A stretch of 64,000 bases of DNA, taken from assembly GCA_003013855.2 (NCBI GenBank), contig PVNU02000773.1, forward strand, positions 3,599,001 through 3,663,000, given 5' to 3'. Shown here piece after piece: positions 23,104 to 37,596 of this stretch (positions are counted from its first letter, which is position 1; each line of letters begins with the position of its first letter). The notes below the pieces were generated by a model that was given only the letters and a program-made list of their open reading frames with translations, was not told where the DNA came from and did no database searches. Origin of the DNA: Liriodendron chinense (lineage: Eukaryota; Streptophyta; Magnoliopsida; Magnoliales; Magnoliaceae). The position numbers were made by a program, and so were the translations under genes.

Positions 23104-26100
23104 CTACTGAATGAGTCTAAAAACACAGACAGGGCTATGGAGGTCAACAAAATCATATGTGCCTTCCAGTGCCCGTATATAAATAGCTTCTCGAGGCTCT
23201 TCACTTACACCACTCTGTGTGGCATACTCCAATGCCATCTCGTAATCCACCTACATTGTTCCATCCAAAGTTGAAACTGGTGTTTTAAATAGGGAATAGC
23301 GTGAAGCATAGTAAGCTACATAGCATCTAGCATGTTACTTCTAAATTTTTTGTCAAGGTTGCACTTGGTTGCACCAATTTCATGATATTCTGAACCAAAC
23401 TGGACTGATTAATAACAAAATTTCATGACATTTGGTGCAGCCAAACACAACCTGAAGTAATAGGAAACTAAGGGCAATAATTAAGTATAAAAGTATAACT
23501 AAACTGATTTAATACTGTTAATTTACACTTATTATTTTATTAAAAGCATTGAAAAGATTAACTAATTTTTATTGAAAATATAAAAATATAACAAATCATC
23601 GAAAACATTAATTGATTTTAATGTTGTCATGAAAAGTAACTTGTAATGTGACCTACATAATGTGTAGCGTAGTGTATGTAGAGTGTAACATTTGCAAATT
23701 ATCATGTAGCGTAGCCTACACGTGACTTGAGCTATGTAGTGTTAAAGCTACGCTGCACTATGTAACATAAGTTACACAGTCCACATCGTAGCTATTCAAA
23801 ATATTGGCTGAAACAAAAGCATGTAATGCACATCCTCAAGGGGGGTTGGGAGGCAACCTCTGTTTGAAGTTAAAGGCAGCTTCAGCAAATATACTCAACA
23901 TTTTAAACACAAGAATCCTACTCTCTCCATGAATGCCATTGAGGCAGCCATGTGAGATCCAGGTTGTTCATCTGGTAGGCCCCACTGTTTATGCATCGTG
24001 GCCCAAAAATAGGCCACAACCAACATCAGGTGGGACATATTTATGGGAGAAATGGGCAGTTAAGAAAATTGACCAATGGTCAGACCCAACATACAGTGGT
24101 TCACCAGATAATTACACAGGGTTCTTTTTAGGGCCATAGCACATACCAAGTGGGGCCAGCTCATGAATGGTCCAGATGGTTACTTTCATCGCTAGCCATA
24201 GCAATCTCTTTTGTTAATTATGAAAATTCAATTTTAATTCAAACGGGAATAATGAGATTTTACCTGTTCAACATATTGTGTGAGTTTCTCCCTCAGGGTC
24301 TCTTCTTTAATCTCCCCAGTTGTTACTTTCTTTAAGATTTCATCATCATCTTCTTTGTAAATCCGATGTTTTTTCTCCCGACCCTGTGACATTTCTTTCA
24401 ATACTTCATATATGGCCCTACAAGCATCGGGTGTGTACCTGCAGTTCAATATAATCATTATTGTAAACAGTTGTGCCATACTAAATTGGATCTCCATGAC
24501 CAAAATACTCGAAAGTCAATGTCGACTGGAAAAAAAAATTTAGACACCTCCAAAATTTACATAGGACATTAGTGACCATTTCAATTTCATGCCCGAAATA
24601 AACAACCCAACAACCTCCTTTATCATAATTATATGAGGTGCATCGTGCATGGGGGATTGTATTACCTAGTTAAGTTGCGCTTCCTCTCTTGTCGCTCACG
24701 AGCCTGAATTTTCTTTACTATCTTAGATTTTAGCTGAATACAACACTGTTTGAGTGCAGACTGCAAAACAATTATAAATGAAAATAAAAATAAATAAATA
24801 AATTTAAAAATGAAAAGTGAAAAAAAGAAACATACTAGCTAGTTAAAAGTTTCTCTGAAGCCTACTAAAGTCCTAAGAACAAGAAAGTCACCTTGACAGC
24901 AGATGCTATTTCGCTGATATCATCTCCAATATATTCCTTACCAGTTCCTTTGAAGGGTATTTTTGTGCTTACAATGCTCACGAACACACCAATTTTATCT
25001 TGAGCTTGATTAATCTTGTAGCTATTCCAACTGAAGCACAAAGAATGATTCAATAAGATTCCAAACTTAATAATACCTTCTCTTCAATAATAAATCGGAA
25101 TGTCATTAAGAAGAACTCACTTAATCCGTTTTTGAGCTGTTCTTGTGACAACGTCTGCACCTTGCTCAAAAAGAAGCGGAATGCGATTTGCAAAGCGGAA
25201 GATATTAAGACCCTAAGATTTTAACATAGAACTTGTTATGTAAGTGGTAAACATAAACTTGACTGAAACAAAGAAACAATTAATAGCTGGTTGCACACAA
25301 AACAATGTTCAAACAGTCAAGCCACATGATGGAGATTTTTTATGATATTGCTTTGGAACCATCCTCGTAACATGATCGGAAACTTCCTAAAAGGGTGGAG
25401 CATGGTCGCAAAAGCAGAAATTATTGAGAACCTCTCTATGATTTAAACAATAGGGCATGTGGTCAAAGACAATTGTTATTCCATAAGAGGGGAGGAGGTT
25501 ACATGGACACCTATTTTTAGAAGGAATCTATCAGACAGGGAGTTTGAAGAGATGATTTTTTTTTTTTGCTTGAGATGTTATCAAAGATTTCTCCAGTATT
25601 ATGAGACGCGGATTCCTTGAGATGGTTCAAGGCCAAGTCAGGTTCTTTCTTAGTAAGATTATTCTATCGGTCCTTATGAGTGCGGGAGAGGAAAAGGCTC
25701 AGATTGCGGCAACGACTTTCCTTTGGCATTACGGTGCTCCAGTGAAGGTGGCGGCTTTTGGTTGGCTAATAGGTAGGAACAAAGAGCTAACGATAGACAG
25801 TCTTTGTAAGAAAAACATTATCTCCCAAACGTTTGCTTGATGTGTTTCAAAGATGTGGAATCTGCGGATCACTTATTCATTCACTGTGTATTCACTAGGG
25901 AGGTTTGAGATCTTTTCCTACAAATTTTCGGAGTGCAATGGGTGTTTCTGAAGACCATAGAGGAATTTCTCGTTGTTTGACACGGCGGTGGGATAGGGAA
26001 AGAAGGGTAAAGGCGGTGGCGATTAAGCTTATTGGCGACTCTATGGGCTTTATGGTCGGAAAGAAATCAGCGTTGTTTCAAGAACAAAATGAGTGGGTTG

Positions 26101-29100
26101 GTGCAAGTATTCAATAGGGCACTTCTTAATATGAAGGATTGGGTGAGAGTTTAGATTTTTCAGCCTTTGGCTCATCCTTGGGGGGGGGGGGGGGTGTGGT
26201 TCAGTTGCATTTTTTGTATTTTTGTATATTTGTATGCTTTGGCTTCAGCCTTTTTATACATATCATCATTGTTAAAAAAAATTGATATCATACACTACAT
26301 ATGTAGCTGCATGTGTGTGCGTGCATGCACATGTTAACGGACACAAGTTAGCATGCAAGTCCTGGTTATGACCATATACATGTCTATGTTACCCATAATA
26401 GTTTAGGAATAAACAAGCTTGACTGGGTTAAGTGCTGATAGAACTACACAAATAAGTTGTAGGAACCAGTCATATACTCCTCACAAACACCAATGAGTTG
26501 TGGCTACAACAACCAAAGATGTAGAAAACAGCGGAAAACATCCAAGATTAAACATGAGAACAGAGAAGACATTTTATCAAGAACCTATCAAACCATTTAG
26601 AAGATGAAAAAGGTTGCATGGTTCCATAAAACAAGTCAAGAGGAACAGAATATATGAAGTTTATAGAAAGAAACCTACTTGCTTAACATCTTTTCCTCCC
26701 AAGCTAATTCCAGCTTCAACAATGAATGGATGCCCTTCAAAAACTTGAGGACTGTAAGAAAAAAGAAGAGGAAGTCATGCCTAGGAACCATGTGTATTGA
26801 CCACAATCAAGAACAATGCATAGCATCCTTGAAAATTGCTATACCTCAAGCTTTAAGTGTTAAAATAAAGCATTTATCTCCCGGGATGTTGAGTGCCCAA
26901 GTTGAGAATGGAATTATGTTGTGAAAAATTAGACATCAAAGACAACATGTATAACCCTATCCTGATGAAACTACAACCTGCTTGCATAAGTAGCAACCAT
27001 TTCTGGATGCAGCTCTTTTATGATCCCCAAGCGAAGATTGTATTCCCCCGCAGGACTAAGACACTACAGATACAATTAACTGGTTAGCACATCGAATAAG
27101 CACTGCAGACCATTAAGAGGTTGGAATGAAACAGTATCAGATAATCAAAATATACAATTGGTTGAGGGAAGAAGTGGTCTCCAAGATGAAGACTTACATC
27201 ACCACTGGGATCGTCAAATTTAGCCTGACGAAACAACTGATGAATACGAACTACTTGCTGAGAGGTCAGAGATTTCGCAGACATCTTAGGACCAAAATCT
27301 GGGCCCATTTCTCCTGCCAAAGGAAGAGCATAAACACATTTCAGTAGTTGTACACTTGTACTGAACCTGCCTCAATCCCAAGGCTCCCGAATGTGGAGCC
27401 AAAACGTGCAAGTTCCTTTAACGGCAACAGAAGCAACTAAGATCATCCTGGCAAGCTTAGAAATGAAATTATCTTCCATGATGAAGGGAGCTTTCTACCA
27501 TGCATGCTTCAATATAGCTGGCAAATGCAGCGAACATGAATCTAAAAACTCTTGAACTTAGGATCAGGATTGTTTTCACATTTGGCACCCAACCACCTAA
27601 CAATCACATCAGGTGGCCTGATTTGCCCTCCCAGAGAAATTTTTACAATCAAGAAGTTCAGGGTATCCTATCCCAGACTCCAGTTAGAGGTCTCCATAAT
27701 TCCATAGGTGTTAGTTAATGGACCCATGAAAAGCATGAAATATTAGCTAAGAGAGGAACATATTACACCCCATAGTGGATATAGTATGAACAACCCTAGT
27801 TTGGAAAAGCCCGTGTTCTGTGCTTCAGTGTCCTTTTGTCTTTCCCACTATTAGTAAAAAAAATTAGTCAATACTATGCGACTTCTAATCATCGGTGGTA
27901 CCAGGACGTGGCATGGCTCCAAAGTGTCAAAATGTCCAGCACCTCAATCTTCAAAAATCTAGGCACGGGCACACTTCCATTCACATAAATAAAATTAACA
28001 AACAAAACAAAATGATGAAAAAAATTGAAACCAAAGGAAACTAGAAAAGAATATTCACATGGTTCTAATAAAACTAATTACAAGTGATCTATATTAACAA
28101 ATAAATGATTAACATAACATAAAAAAGTAGGCCATAGTCATCTCAAGAGATAGTATTTTGTATAAGAATCACTCGGCCTCTAAAAAAATTATGGAATCTC
28201 AACAGAAAAACAAATAAGGCAAAAAAAGATCAATAAAGATTCTTTTTTTTTTTTTTCACTTTTATTTTGGTTATATAGGCCATGATGCCTATAATGAAAA
28301 ATCTGTATGGAGTGGGAGGAAGTCTTTATGATTAGTTTCTTCAACAACAAGAGAATGCATGCATGCGGGGTTTCTCGAAGTGGGTGGATGGAAATCAACT
28401 GGTAGATCTGCCCATGGGGAAAGTCAGATATACCCGGACCAACGGTCAGGAAAAACACAATCATGGCAAAGCTCGACAGATTTCTCATGTCTGCAGAGTG
28501 AGCGGAGAATTCCCCATTGATGAGTCAGAGGAGTTTTCCATGGCTTGTATCCGATCACTGTCCCATTATGTTGGAGATGATAGAAGATGATTGGGATCCC
28601 AAGCTGTTCATGTTCGAGCTTCTTTGGCTTCAAGTAGAGTGGTTCAAGGGGCTGGTCAAAGACTGATGGAATTCCTTTCTCATGGAAGATAGCGCGGTAT
28701 TCATTCTTCATCAGAAGCTCAAATTGCTTAAAGGAGAATTAATAGAATGGAGGAGAGACGTGCTTCGGGAGAGAGAATGAGATGGATAACATTCTAAGGG
28801 AGATCCAAGAGCTGGACCTAAAGGAAGAGGGGAGGGAATTGTCCAAGGAAGAGAGAAATAGGAGGGTTATCTTTAACCAATGTCTACGCAAACCGAATCA
28901 AAGAGGAAATAAAATAGAAACAAAGATTGCAGGCCACGCAGTTCGAGGGAGACAAGAATACAGTGTTTTTTCATGCCGTGGCAAGCACTATGGCAAGGAA
29001 CAACTAGATCAGTTACATCATGGTCATCGTGGAGGATGAACGGGTGGAGGAAAAACAACAGGTGTCAATGCTTTTGTGCAATTCTATAAAAATCTGCTGG

Positions 29101-31085
29101 AAGATGATGGATGGAAGAGACCTAGGTTGGATAACTTGGAGTTTAACTAGATTTCAGTGGCGGAGGCGAATGACCTAGAAAAACCATTTCCTGGGACGAA
29201 AAAAAAGAAGAAAAAAGGCAATGGATTCCTTAAGGGCAGATTTCCTATAGCGTTCTACCCAGTCTTTTAGGAGGCTGTGAAGGTGGACGTCTTCAACTTC
29301 ATTAAGGAATTTAGCAATAGAGGTCAGTTATCTTCGGAATTGAGAGCTTCTTTTATTGCTATCATTCCAAAGATTGAAGTGGATAGGCTTCACAACTATA
29401 TAGACTCACTAGCTTGATTGGGTGCCCTTTCAAGATATTAGCAAAATTCTTGGCTACGCGGTTTCGAGCAGTCCTTGATAAGGTGATCTCAAATTCACAG
29501 GAAGCCTTTGTGGCAGGCAGACAAATAGTGGACAGTGTTCTCATCCCTCATGAGTGCATCAACGCTCATTGTAGAGAAAAGAAGAAAGGTATTGTATGTA
29601 AGCTGGACATCGAGAAGGCGTACAACCATGTTTGTTGGGAGTTTTTGGACTGTATGCTAGGGAGGTTGGGGCATGGATCCAAGTAGAGGAGGTGGATCCA
29701 GGAGTGTGACTGTTTGGCAAGGTTCTCTGTTCTAGTCAATGGCTCTCCTAAAGGCTATTTACAAGCTTCAAGAGGGTTGAGGTAGCGCGATCCGCTCTCC
29801 CAATTCTTATTTGTGGTACATGGTTGAGGCATTGAGTAGAATGTCAAGGCAAGGCCAAGAAGTTGGTTTTATAAACGACTTCAGGGTAGGAAGATCAGGC
29901 CCATTAGTTTCCAATCTCCAGTTTGCAGGTGATACCATTCTATTTGGCAATGCAGAGGTTGAATCGGTGGATAACATAAGGAAGCTAGTCAAATGTTTTG
30001 AGGCGTTCTACAGTTTGAAAGTGAATGTGGCCAAGAGTGAGATTTTGGGAGTGGGTACTTCCAAGGAGGTGGTGAAAAATCTTGCTAAGGAGTTCGGATG
30101 TCGTGCTGGTGCCTTCCCATTAACATAACTTGGGTTCCTGCTCTGTATTGGCAACCCAAGGAAGATTTTTCCCCCTAAGGTGCCAACAAAGAGTTCACGG
30201 GGTAAAGTAATAGAAAAGTTGAGGAAAAGCTTTCAAAGTGGAAAAGCCAACACTCATCTTTTTGGGCTATAGGGTCATTTGATCAAAGGCCGTGTTATCC
30301 AACCTTGTACTATATGTCCATGTTCAAGTGCCCGATGACAGTTTTGAGTAGGTTGGACAGATTGAGGGAGGATTTCTCATCGCAAGGGGCAGAAGAGAAG
30401 CGTAAGTTTCATTTGCTAAATTGTGAAGAAGTGTGTAAGCTACTGGAAAAGTGGAGCAGGAGTGAAGACGCCAGAGACTATGAATTTTGCACTTATCAGC
30501 AAATGGATACGGAGATTTGGTACAAAGGAAGGTCTGCTATGGAAAGGGTGATAGCTAGCAAATACGGAGTGCAAAACGGGGAGTGGTGAGTCAAGGAGTC
30601 AACGAGGTATAGGGCGTTGGGTCTGTGGAGAGGGGTGACTAGTGTGTCTAATATGGTTGAGGAAGGCATGCAATTCTCCGGTGGGGATGGCAAGAGAATT
30701 GGGTTTTGGGAGGACCAATGGTTCAGGGATTGCCTCCTTAAGGAAGCCTCCCTGAGGCTAGCTAGTTTAGCCCTAGACTTGGGAGTATCCATAGACCAAT
30801 GCTTATCCTATGCGGCAACATGGTGATGTGGGCCATTCCTTGCAAAAGGAACTTACCGTATGATGAGGTTGAAGAGCTTGTGCAATTGTTGGAAAGTCTT
30901 CATGGAATTTCTCTTCCTAGAGAAAGAGACTCAATGGTCTGGTCAATGGACAAAACAGGTCACTTCACGGTTCGATCCTTCTATAGCATGCTTGATCCTT
31001 CTATAGAGAAGAATGTTTTTAATAGAGTAGGGTTTGATGTCATCAGTTGGAGCTCCTGTCCAGCCAGGATGATTGGCTGATGCTT

Positions 31086-31133
<48 letters not shown>

Positions 31134-34100
31134 CTTGAAAGCTATGGCCTATGAATGAGCGATCTTCAGCTTAACAAAATAAATTCACAAAACAAAAAAT
31201 AAAAAAAAATAAAAAAAGAGGAAAGTTTTAAGGAGAATATATTTGGACACTTAAAGTATCTAACACATGGGCACTTACTATGACATCACTAGGACACCAT
31301 CTGAACAGATTTTGACTAAGTGTTCCCAAGTGTCGGGAATGCAAAAATCAAGAAAGTAGAAGTATCCAGATAATACTGTAATCACTGATATGTAAAAAGT
31401 TCACTCCTGAGTTTCAAGATGACATCAACTCCCAGACAAAATCATTCAGTTAGGTCTGTTTATGTAGGGGTGCAAAATCGTGATTAAGGGGAGCCCATGC
31501 CCTCCAAATCAGATTTACCACACTAAAGTTGTAGTTTCCTCCGCATAATTGCAACTATTGAAGTTTTAGAGGAAAAAAAAAAAAAGAAGCCCAAAATTGC
31601 AATTAAACAGAAAAAAGCACTGCTTTAACATGGTAAATCCAAGGGTAGGGCACAGGCCTCCAAAATTGTGATTAGTGTCAATACTAACTGCACAGGATCC
31701 CCTGTCCAAACAGACCCTTAGATTCCCATAGGTATACAATTCCAGATGCCATAACAACAGCTGCAAAGTGAGTTCCATTCAAATGCCTCCCCAAGTGAAA
31801 GAGGGATTGCAGACGTGAATACATGCCTATTAAACGCTCTGCATAGGATTTGCCAATGTTCACAAATTCATGCTGGAGAAACTGCAGAAGGGTCTGTTTT
31901 GAAGTCTCTGCAGCAAGGCGTTTGATAAGCAGTAAGTCAACAGCGGAGGGATGGTGCTTTGTTTCAAGAGGAACTGGAGGCATTACATCTGTCCTTCGGG
32001 CAAACTGTATTGTAACATTTTTGCTGCAATAAACAAGAGAATGAAGGAAATTAGATACAAGACTTGCCAGTTGCGAAGGAAAAAAGATAGCCGACAAAAA
32101 TAATTCATGAGAGTGAAAGAGAACTTACTCTGGCATGTCCGAAACAAATCTAAAGAGGAATTGAGCATATGGGGTAATCACAGCCATCTGACGCATATAG
32201 TGAAGGATCTTTGACTGCAGATATTAGCAAAAAAGTCATTATATTCAGACAATCATATCATTATACTTAGCAACTTGGTCCAAAGCTCCTATAGACAGAA
32301 GGGAAGTTGAAAATCCTGGTCCAAGTTAGCACTACTTACACGATAAGTAGTCCAGTTCCCTTCAATAATAACTTGAATTTCTGCTCCATGCCACTGGTCC
32401 TTGTTGTCCCGTTTCTCGTGCAAATGAACATGAGGAATGTTTCTGACCGATTGGCCAAAACTTAGCTAGTGATGGTTGAGCATACAAAAAGAAACTAGTT
32501 GATCTTCTTTTATTTTGAAACATGGACTAGTCTACCCGCTAATAATTAATATTCTAATAAGTATTAATCTCAAATATTATATCTAAATTTACCAACTTGG
32601 TCCCTGCCTCTCTCAACCCACGGATTTGTACTTTGTAGTTATTTTTCAAGAGAATCATCTGTATATATTTTTTTCAAACAATCTCTCCTTAAACTTTCAA
32701 ATCTTAGCGAACTGCTTTCTTATATTTCAACCTAATGCACACTTGAAAATGAAAATGTACAGGAATGCAAAAATTCTGCATGAAATGTTGTAAAATAATT
32801 AAAAAAAAAATCGTTATGTGTAAATACAGAAAATTGATAATGTTTGTCAAAATACTAGTTACTGGAGGGACTATTGTACTCAGAAATTTAAAATGTTGTT
32901 CCTGTGATCATCTTGTGTTTGTGCGACTATTTTGTAGTTGGGATAACAACTATGAAGCCCCTGCAGAAAAGTCATTCCATAAAAATTGTGCAGATTTAGG
33001 ATCATACCGATGAATATCAATATCCAGCCTGCAGAACGAAACATAATTCTGTCCCCTCATTGACGAATGAATCTCTATAGGAAGCCCTGTACTCATCTTG
33101 GACCAAATCAATGCCTGCAGAGTTCCATGATGGCTGAAAATCATAATTTTGTAGCATGGAAATGCCTGCCAGAAGATACACAGGCAAACAGGCAAACAAG
33201 ATTACACAGCACCGCCTGGTAGTGATGCACCAGCCAGTTCCCAAGCCAGGTAAAGGAGAAGGGTTGAAGTCAGGTTCCAACTGACCATCAAACATTTGCC
33301 AAGCAATCATGAGAAAGCTGACCCCAAATAGCTGGATGTCCATGTTGATAATGATACGGGCAAAAAGGATTCATGGAATGCTAACTATGCTTCTCATTGA
33401 TCCATGCAATGGACAATTGGAAATTGAAAATAGCAAGTCTAGTTCACAGCTTCAACAAGTCTGCTTCAACAAGTCTCCCTTATAGTTGAAGTGTTGATTG
33501 GTAATACTTGTACCAATGGGACAGGTTAGATTACAGAAGCTGGTGTTGAAAATGTAACGCGCCCAATTCTTTTAAACACTTGGCAGAACATCTGAAATGA
33601 CTACTAAACCATTTTATTGCAGAACATCAGATCATTACCACCGTTGAAGGTGATAAAGACTTGAGGCCAGACAAGTTGCAAAAAATACGACAAATTACTA
33701 TAAATGGAAGTGAGACTTACCATCTTGGCACCAAGTCCGAATTTTCCACGGGTCTGTTTCAAGCCATATTTTGTTCCAGAGAGAACTGCATGAACACCCA
33801 ACTGGCAGCATTAAACCATACTGAAGCCAATAACTGGACCATACTTTAGCAACTCTGGATATGATGTAAAAGGAACGATGTCGGTGAGTAGAGATTTTTA
33901 TTCTATCCCATACAATTGCATAGCAGGAAAAAAGGGAAAGGGCAGGATTAAGTCATTTGGATGGCACCAAACCTCTTCCAAACATGTTCGGTATATCATC
34001 ATGTGGCATTCCTTTTCCATTATCCTACATTAAGACAACAAAACATGTCATGAAAGGTCAACTATGCTAGAATGTTCCAAAAAAGCAGACACCCACGTCA

Positions 34101-37100
34101 CTTTACTTATCCCTTTTAGAACATTAAAAGAGTAGGGACGAATGAACTGCACCTTACAAGTCACCCTGAAAAATGAGGTCTCCCCTCGACCTTTTACAGC
34201 CTTCGAAGCTGGGGTTTCTTTCATTTTCTTCCCAAGTGCAGCATTTTTTGCTTGAATTTCTTGATCCCGTGCTTCCTTGGCAAGACGTTTCTACAAGGAA
34301 GTCAAATGTATAACACAATATATTAGCAAAAGCAACGTTTGGTACAAGCCTCACTCTGTTCAAACTTTAACTTACAAATTTGTTTGGATCTGACTTGCAG
34401 AAAACAAAAATTAGAATAAAATGCACAATAATAATAAACTCAACCAAATACTCAGGAAACTCATCTATTCAACTTGACTCCATTTAAAGTCGAGCCAAGT
34501 TAGTGGGGTAACAAAATTTCTTTCAAAACATAGAAAAAAGAAAGATCTTGATTAAGATTTAAAAGAAATCTCATTTAAGTATCCAGATGTATGTAAAACA
34601 GTAAATTTAAAATATGAAAAAATGCAACAAAGACAAACCATTTAGATTCAGATGCTCAAAAAGACTGCAAAGACTGTTTATATTGCAGGTGATAATATCA
34701 AGGTATTCAATAACAGTAACAGTAACGGCTGGCCGTTCAACCGTTATGTTACTGGCCGTAACAAACCATTATGAGGTAAGAATGAGAGAATTTAGAATGT
34801 ATTCTTTTCCAGACGGACCATTCTGTGATAAGAATGTTGTCTCGTGCATGCTTGCATACCAGTTCATCACTGACGGGTGATTTTCAGTAAGGGATCATGG
34901 GGAGACGCACTCGTGCGGGGTCTAGCAGGGTTGTCCCACTGTGAAAATGGGATACCCTAAAAATCTGGTCAATCCAACCATTAGATGCATCCCACATGAA
35001 TATAGAATTTTTTTAGTGGTTTTTCATAGTTTCCTATGATGTGCCCCACCTAATAGCTAGATTGATCTGATTTTTGGAGCATCCCATTTTCATGGTGGGA
35101 CAACCATGCTAAATGGGCCAGATGTCATACAAACGCCATGGTGGGTCCCACACGCCAACTGGTTGGATGTCCAACTAGTTGGCGTGTGGGGCCCACATGG
35201 TGTTTGTACAACATCTTGACCCTCCACTAAGATTATCCCATCATGAAAATGAGATGCCCCAAAAATCAGATTGATCCAACTATTAGGTGGGGTACACCAT
35301 AGACAACCATGAAACAACACCTAAAAATTTCACTTTCATGTGTAGCATCCCCTTTGCATGGTTGTATCGCCCTGATTTTTGGGGCATCCTATTTTTATGG
35401 TGGGAGGGACAACCTTTCTAGACGGACGAGATGTCATACAAACACCATTATGGCCCCCACATACCATATGATACGATTCAACCCCTATCGTGATTTGTGA
35501 TACGATAACGATTTTGACAACACTGGTCCCAAGAATTAAAGATATAAAAAAGTGTAGGAAAAATGGCAAAACAGCCCCCAAAAGGGGCCTCATATAAGCG
35601 TGGGCTGTTGTGTTGGATTGTAATGGACTATTACGGCCAATACGGTCCGATTTTTTAGGAACAAGCTGTTACATCATAACATGTAACGGTTGTTTCTGTT
35701 TTTTAATACCTTCGATGCAATTATCCATGGTTAGCACAAACTCTGATCAAGTTACACCTAGTAAATCCAAGAAAGATCATGCATTAAACATATACATTCA
35801 CATGGGGAAAAACAAATTCACTTAAGTAGGCTTAGGGCAATAGATAATCAAAAGGCACCTCACGAGCTTTAGCAGATTCAAAATCATCATACAATTCTTC
35901 ATCCACACGTTCACGATCAACAAGACCAATCATAGTATTAAATTTGCTTTTGCTGATCTCTTCTCTGTTAAATCAAATCCAACACGACCACCAGTCACAA
36001 AACATTGTAGTATATACAACTGTGACCTAATAACACCTATAAATTCATCTTTGAGTATATGTGTGCATTTACCACTTACATTGTTATTTCAATGGCAGGA
36101 AGCTCGGAGATTGACTCTGCTGAATCAAGTGCATTTTCAACAAGTTCTCTCACAGTCGTATAAAGAGATTTGCCTGGCTGGAATTATACAACAATTCAAT
36201 CACCATCTTATAATCAGCTATGAAACTTCAAGGTAATTATCAATGAGATAAATATGATAATTACTAATGCGAAATGGGGGAACAAATTGAATTCTTTAGT
36301 GATTGTGTGCCCCATTCTTTTACAAAGGGGCACACTCTAGTGGTATTGGTACCACCTTAAGTTTACGGTGGTACTGGCCATATGTGGGGTCCAGTGGTGT
36401 GTTCGCAAAATCCAAACCCAACCAGTCCATAAGATGCGTTACCTTAGGATTCAGGCTGTTTTGCAACTCATGGGGGTCCCTGTGTAATTCAAGAGTGAGC
36501 ATTCCATAACAGTTCATTCCCTTTTTCGTGGTCCACGTTAGTTTAAGATCAGCCAGAGCTTTGGATTTTCGGAGGTGACACATCTGACTGACGGGTTGGA
36601 TGGTGAAAGTACATCACGTGGACCCCACCTCTGCCTGGTACCAGTTACCACCATGAACATATGGTGGTACCGGTACCACTGGAGCATGTCCCTTTACAAA
36701 TATAACCTTTTTTTTTTCTTTTCACATTTCTTTTTGCCTATCAAAGGTATGAAAAAAATAATAATAGGAAAGGGCATGAATGCATTAAAAAACAAGGGCG
36801 TAAGTATCAGTTCCCATTAAAATTCTTTGCACAAATTAGCAAAATTCAGTGGGAGATGATTTTTTTTTTTAGAGGTAGGCCACATGGTGACTTTGCTACA
36901 CCCAAGGAATGTTAGCGACACATCCACAGTACATTATGATTTACACACATCAAGCCAGACCATCCAAATCATGGACCCATTATGTATGCATCACAGCCTG
37001 GAAATCACATTCACTGGATGATTTTAAGCCTTGTTTGGGAGATGCGTAAAATAAATTCATTTCATTTTAGCCAACAACAATAATGTATTGGAGTCTGGAG

Positions 37101-37506
37101 ATCTTCATCTCCAATACATAACGAGTTCATCTTAATGGTAATTATGTACTAGAGATTTAATACATAATTACTGTTAACTAATTTTTAGGTATCTAACAAA
37201 CAGGGCCTTAAGTTTTTAACCGTCCACTTTCACCCATTGGATTTGGACTGTCAAGCATTTTCTAACTAGGCATCCATTAAGTGCCCATCAATCAGGTGTG
37301 AGGGTTTTCATATCAGTATGAATGTGTGATTTTTGGCTATGCTCCACCCACAATGGGGCACCATTTGAGGCTGGATCCACATACAATCATGATGCGTCGT
37401 TTGGATGCCTGTAAATTCTGCAAGTAGGAAATTCAACACTGTTCTTCATTGTAGCAGACTCACACCATGGCATACTTTCTAGAGGAAATATGATTTCTAT
37501 TCCAAA

Positions 37507-37596
<90 letters not shown>

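Noticed and set aside
29414..30128. Functional reverse transcriptase gene
   Set aside because: FAGD replaces FADD, and stops and frameshifts interrupt the sequence; it is a dead LINE.
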